From positions 1,922,001-1,986,000 of the forward strand of contig NZ_JAMZDZ010000001.1 of the NCBI RefSeq assembly GCF_024172085.1: a DNA stretch of 64,000 bases, written 5' to 3'. Of this stretch, positions 61,813 to 64,000 are shown piece after piece. Source of the DNA: Hamadaea flava. Its GTDB lineage: Bacteria > Actinomycetota > Actinomycetes > Mycobacteriales > Micromonosporaceae. Under the pieces are notes generated by a model. It saw nothing but the letters and a program-made list of their open reading frames with translations, made no database searches and was not told the origin of the DNA. Numbering within the stretch: the first letter of the stretch is position 1; every line of letters begins with the position of its first letter. Made by a program: the position numbers and the translations under genes.

Positions 61813-62853
61813 TCAGACCCGCGGATAGCTCCGCGCGAGGGGATGCGGTTCCCCGGTGAGAGCCGCTACTGCTGTAGCGACCTCGTACAGATCGGCGCGG
61901 ACGTAGGTAGCAGTCGTTCCGCCGTCTCGGCGGCCGTCATGTCCGGCGTACGCACGGGCTACCGCGTAGCCGAAGTTGCGCTCGACCCAGGTCAGGGTCG
62001 TGTGACGCAGCCAGTGCATGGTGACTTGCTGAACGGTCACCCAGGGTAGGTTCCGGCCGAGTCGGTTCCACAGATAGTCGTACCGCCGTGTGGTCAGCGG
62101 TCGGCCGTCGCGATAGCGCAGGAGAGCTGTTTGAGGATCTTCGTCTCCGCGCTCTGCGGCGTGTGCCCAGAGATGTCTCATGAGGGTTGGCGAAATCGGC
62201 TGCCAGCGTTCGGTCTCGCCCTTCTCCCTCAGGCGGATGAGGCAATGGTCTTGGTCTAGGTCGCATCGGCGAAGTGCGAGTGCTCCCCCGCGTCGGCAGG
62301 CTGTCTCGGAGTGCAGCCTGATCAGCAGTGCGTCCAGCTCGGGGTCGTTACCCGTCGTTGCTGCAATGTGGTTAACCTGCTCGAGCTGGCCGGCCAGCAA
62401 CGCTCGGCGACGGCTCGCAAGGCGGCGTGGTTTGCTCACTTGAGCAGCGGGGTTGGCCCAAGGCGTGATGTATCCGTCCAGCTCTGCGTAGTGGTAGAGG
62501 CATCGCAGGGCAGAGATCAGGTGCTCCGCTGCTGAGCGCCCGCCACGGGTGTTGCGCCGCACTAGCGCTGTCGCCTTGAACCGCTCCGCGAGCTGGACGA
62601 TTTCCAGCGGCTTCGGCTCGTCGATCGGCCGGGTTCCCCATTCACGGCGTACCCGGTTCCAGTACGGTTCGTAGGCCCGCAGGCTGCCGCTCGGAACGGC
62701 GAGCGCAATCCGGTCGATGTATTGGTCGAACGTCGGCGTTGATGCCGGCCTGGCTGCAGTCGTCAGGAGATGTTCGGCGGTGACGCCCAGGCGTTGCAGC
62801 AGAACGCGGGCGGCTTCGACATCGGCGGCGTTAGGTGGCGGGCCGTCAGGCAT
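61813..62853 (-). CDS. Tyrosine recombinase/integrase
   Basis: 346 aa from ATG 62853, overlapping the end of the AbrB-like gene. The N-terminal SAM-like/core-binding domain ends near 145 (PAAQVSKPRR). The catalytic residues are all there: R187 in TACRRGGAL, K211 in RLREKGE, H280 and R283 in MHWLRH, H305 in YAGHDG and Y317 in TATYVRADL. This should be an active site-specific recombinase. Its homologue at 43.1-43.7 kb is broken. Which att site it uses is not evident; the tRNA-like relics are candidates. Confidence 0.93.
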   Translation of the reverse strand: MPDGPPPNAADVEAARVLLQRLGVTAEHLLTTAARPASTPTFDQYIDRIALAVPSGSLRAYEPYWNRVRREWGTRPIDEPKPLEIVQLAERFKATALVRRNTRGGRSAAEHLISALRCLYHYAELDGYITPWANPAAQVSKPRRLASRRRALLAGQLEQVNHIAATTGNDPELDALLIRLHSETACRRGGALALRRCDLDQDHCLIRLREKGETERWQPISPTLMRHLWAHAAERGDEDPQTALLRYRDGRPLTTRRYDYLWNRLGRNLPWVTVQQVTMHWLRHTTLTWVERNFGYAVARAYAGHDGRRDGGTTATYVRADLYEVATAVAALTGEPHPLARSYPRV

Positions 62854-63298
62854 CGTCCGGTCCGATCTCGGTGACGCCACATGTGGCCAGCATGTGGTGC
62901 AACATAGGCATCGTAAGGATGATGAGCGTGTCCTGGTGAGGTTTCGCGCCGACCAGGACCTTGTCTCCGGGTGATAACCGAAGCAGGGCGCGTACGGCGG
63001 CAGGCAGCCGGAGGTGACCCTGGCTGGTCAGCGCGTTGGGGCCACCCCGATGGATGTTCAAGGCTCGTGAACGTCGCACGATGATCTCGATTGATTCACC
63101 CGGCCGCCAGCCGAGGAAGACAAGGTATGAACGGTCGGCCAGTCGCCCACGCCGGTCGACTCGGGTGATGACGAAGTCGATCGGCGCGGTCGATGTTTGG
63201 TTGGTCAGGGTAACCATCGGCAGGCCCGCGGTCGCCCGGTATTGAGGTGGGTTCGCCTGGGGTGAGATGGAGGCGCCGTGGGTGTCATGTACGTTCAT
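62846..63298 (-). CDS. AbrB/MazE-like DNA-binding protein overlapping the recombinase gene
   Basis: 150 aa. The C-terminal part TSQGHLRLPAAVRALLRLSP, then GDKVLVGAKPHQDTLIILTM, has the swapped-hairpin AbrB/SpoVT pattern (short G-x-hydrophobic strand, PAAVRALLRL helix, GDKVLV strand). Residues 30-100 are unrecognised. Its stop overlaps the recombinase start, so it is cotranslated and probably regulates the recombinase, as in excision-control pairs. Confidence 0.8.
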   Translation of the reverse strand: MNVHDTHGASISPQANPPQYRATAGLPMVTLTNQTSTAPIDFVITRVDRRGRLADRSYLVFLGWRPGESIEIIVRRSRALNIHRGGPNALTSQGHLRLPAAVRALLRLSPGDKVLVGAKPHQDTLIILTMPMLHHMLATCGVTEIGPDDA

Positions 63299-63452
63299 GA
63301 ATCAATCGCCAGCTCGTGCGGGTGCCTCGACTCCAACGGCGCGACTGGTTCGCGTGTGACGTGGTGTGGATAGGCATGGCTGCTCCGTTTCGGTTGGGTG
63401 GCGCGGAAGTTCCGCCGGCGAGCTGGCCGACGGATCGGGATGTGTTTGTGCG

Positions 63453-64000
63453 CTAGGGCCGTTCTCTGGGTAGCTCCAGGAACCGTCCGAGTGTCCCTGG
63501 CTGTATTGCGCTGAACGCGATGCTGAGCGTCTTGCGTAGCCACCAGATGGCAGCGGCCGTGAGGTAAATGGTGATGAGGGTGGCGTCGGTGTGGTACGTG
63601 TACACGGCGGCGAAGCTGAGTGCGAGCACTGCGGCCAGAATGATTCTGAACAGTCCGGGCCCTAGGAGGGTCCAGGCGACCGCGATGCCGAGGATTCCCG
63701 CGCCGGCGTGCCCCTGTACGGTCGGCGAGAGCAGGCTGGTGGTCAATGGCTGCGGCAGCAGTAGGTAATGCGAATCGGCCTGGATCATGCCGGTGATGCC
63801 TACTGCGGCCAGCAGTGCGCTGGTGGCGGGCTGGTTCAGCCGTTGCGCCCACGCTGACCTGCTCAATGCGGGCACCAGTGGCACGATGAGTCCAATGGCG
63901 ATGCACAGCGCTGCCGGGGCGATCGTCCCGGCGACGGAGGCCAGCAGATAGTTGGGTGTCAGGCCAGATCTGTGTCCCAGGATCGTGTCGGTGAGTAGTC
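63453..64000 (-). CDS. Multispanning membrane protein (5' end outside window)
   Basis: The frame ending at 63453 is open through 63998 and continues beyond the right edge; an internal GTG at 63884 is not the true start because LTPNYLLASVAGTIAPAALC precedes it in frame. At least four membrane helices, for example AAVGITGMIQADSHYLLLPQ and GILGIAVAWTLLGPGLFRII. No family recognised. It is 154 bp upstream of the AbrB-like gene on the same strand. Confidence 0.7.
   Translation of the reverse strand, partial: LLTDTILGHRSGLTPNYLLASVAGTIAPAALCIAIGLIVPLVPALSRSAWAQRLNQPATSALLAAVGITGMIQADSHYLLLPQPLTTSLLSPTVQGHAGAGILGIAVAWTLLGPGLFRIILAAVLALSFAAVYTYHTDATLITIYLTAAAIWWLRKTLSIAFSAIQPGTLGRFLELPRERP

Noticed and set aside
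63295-63906. A 203-codon minus-strand frame overlapping the last membrane protein
   Set aside because: Arg/His/Thr-rich alternative frame; the overlapping frame has clear membrane helices and continues past the window edge.

Overview
High-GC actinomycete chromosomal DNA. The giant YD-repeat protein, mycosin and WXG100-type genes, trypsin/NACHT proteins, GTG/TTG starts and GTGA/ATGA gene overlaps all suggest a filamentous actinobacterium. Micromonosporaceae is my guess from general resemblance only. Almost the whole window is accessory: polymorphic toxin and immunity genes, predicted NTP-dependent defence proteins, insertion sequences, pseudogenes and repeats. No core housekeeping operon is visible.

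Layout. (1) 0-12 kb: a 3585-aa secreted RHS/YD-repeat toxin (minus strand) with three LamG-like domains, a Hint autoprocessing domain and a Cys/His-rich nuclease-like tip. A TTG-started candidate immunity gene follows it and runs off the left edge. (2) 12-38 kb: many lone small genes, several in immunity-protein families (Imm32-like, Imm33/DUF2185-like), with an LRR protein, DUF6193, VOC, HIT, PadR plus membrane protein, TPR protein, a DUF2726-like nuclease-fold gene and decayed DUF4253 and DUF4184 genes. Three copies of a repeat module carrying tRNA-like hairpins occur at about 14.3, 25.9 and 38.0 kb. Two 1257-bp IS3-family copies with identical proteins lie here in opposite orientations, each with a 3-bp target duplication. 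One has split the copy-A paralogue of the 25.1-kb gene. (3) 38-56 kb: a defence-like cluster with an HTH/P-loop/TPR-like STAND protein and divergent 37-aa microprotein, a 5'-nucleotidase, a trypco2 plus trypsin-NACHT-repeat pair, an IS256-family element (broken transposase, intact passenger ORF), a decayed IS3-type element and a KAP P-loop NTPase. (4) 55.8-60.4 kb: a seven-gene overlapping minus-strand operon of type VII secretion (ESX) accessory and substrate-like genes around a mycosin protease, with a readable promoter, but no EccB/C/D/E in the window. (5) 60.5-64 kb: two small hypothetical genes, an intact tyrosine recombinase overlapping an AbrB-like gene, and a membrane protein cut by the right edge.

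How it fits together. The RHS toxin with its immunity gene, the scattered orphan immunity-type genes and the STAND/NACHT/KAP proteins look like a conflict island built up by repeated insertion. The decayed recombinase at 43.1-43.7 kb is homologous to the intact one at 61.8-62.9 kb, which suggests that related mobile elements have landed here before. All family assignments come from reading motifs by eye; no database or structure search was run.
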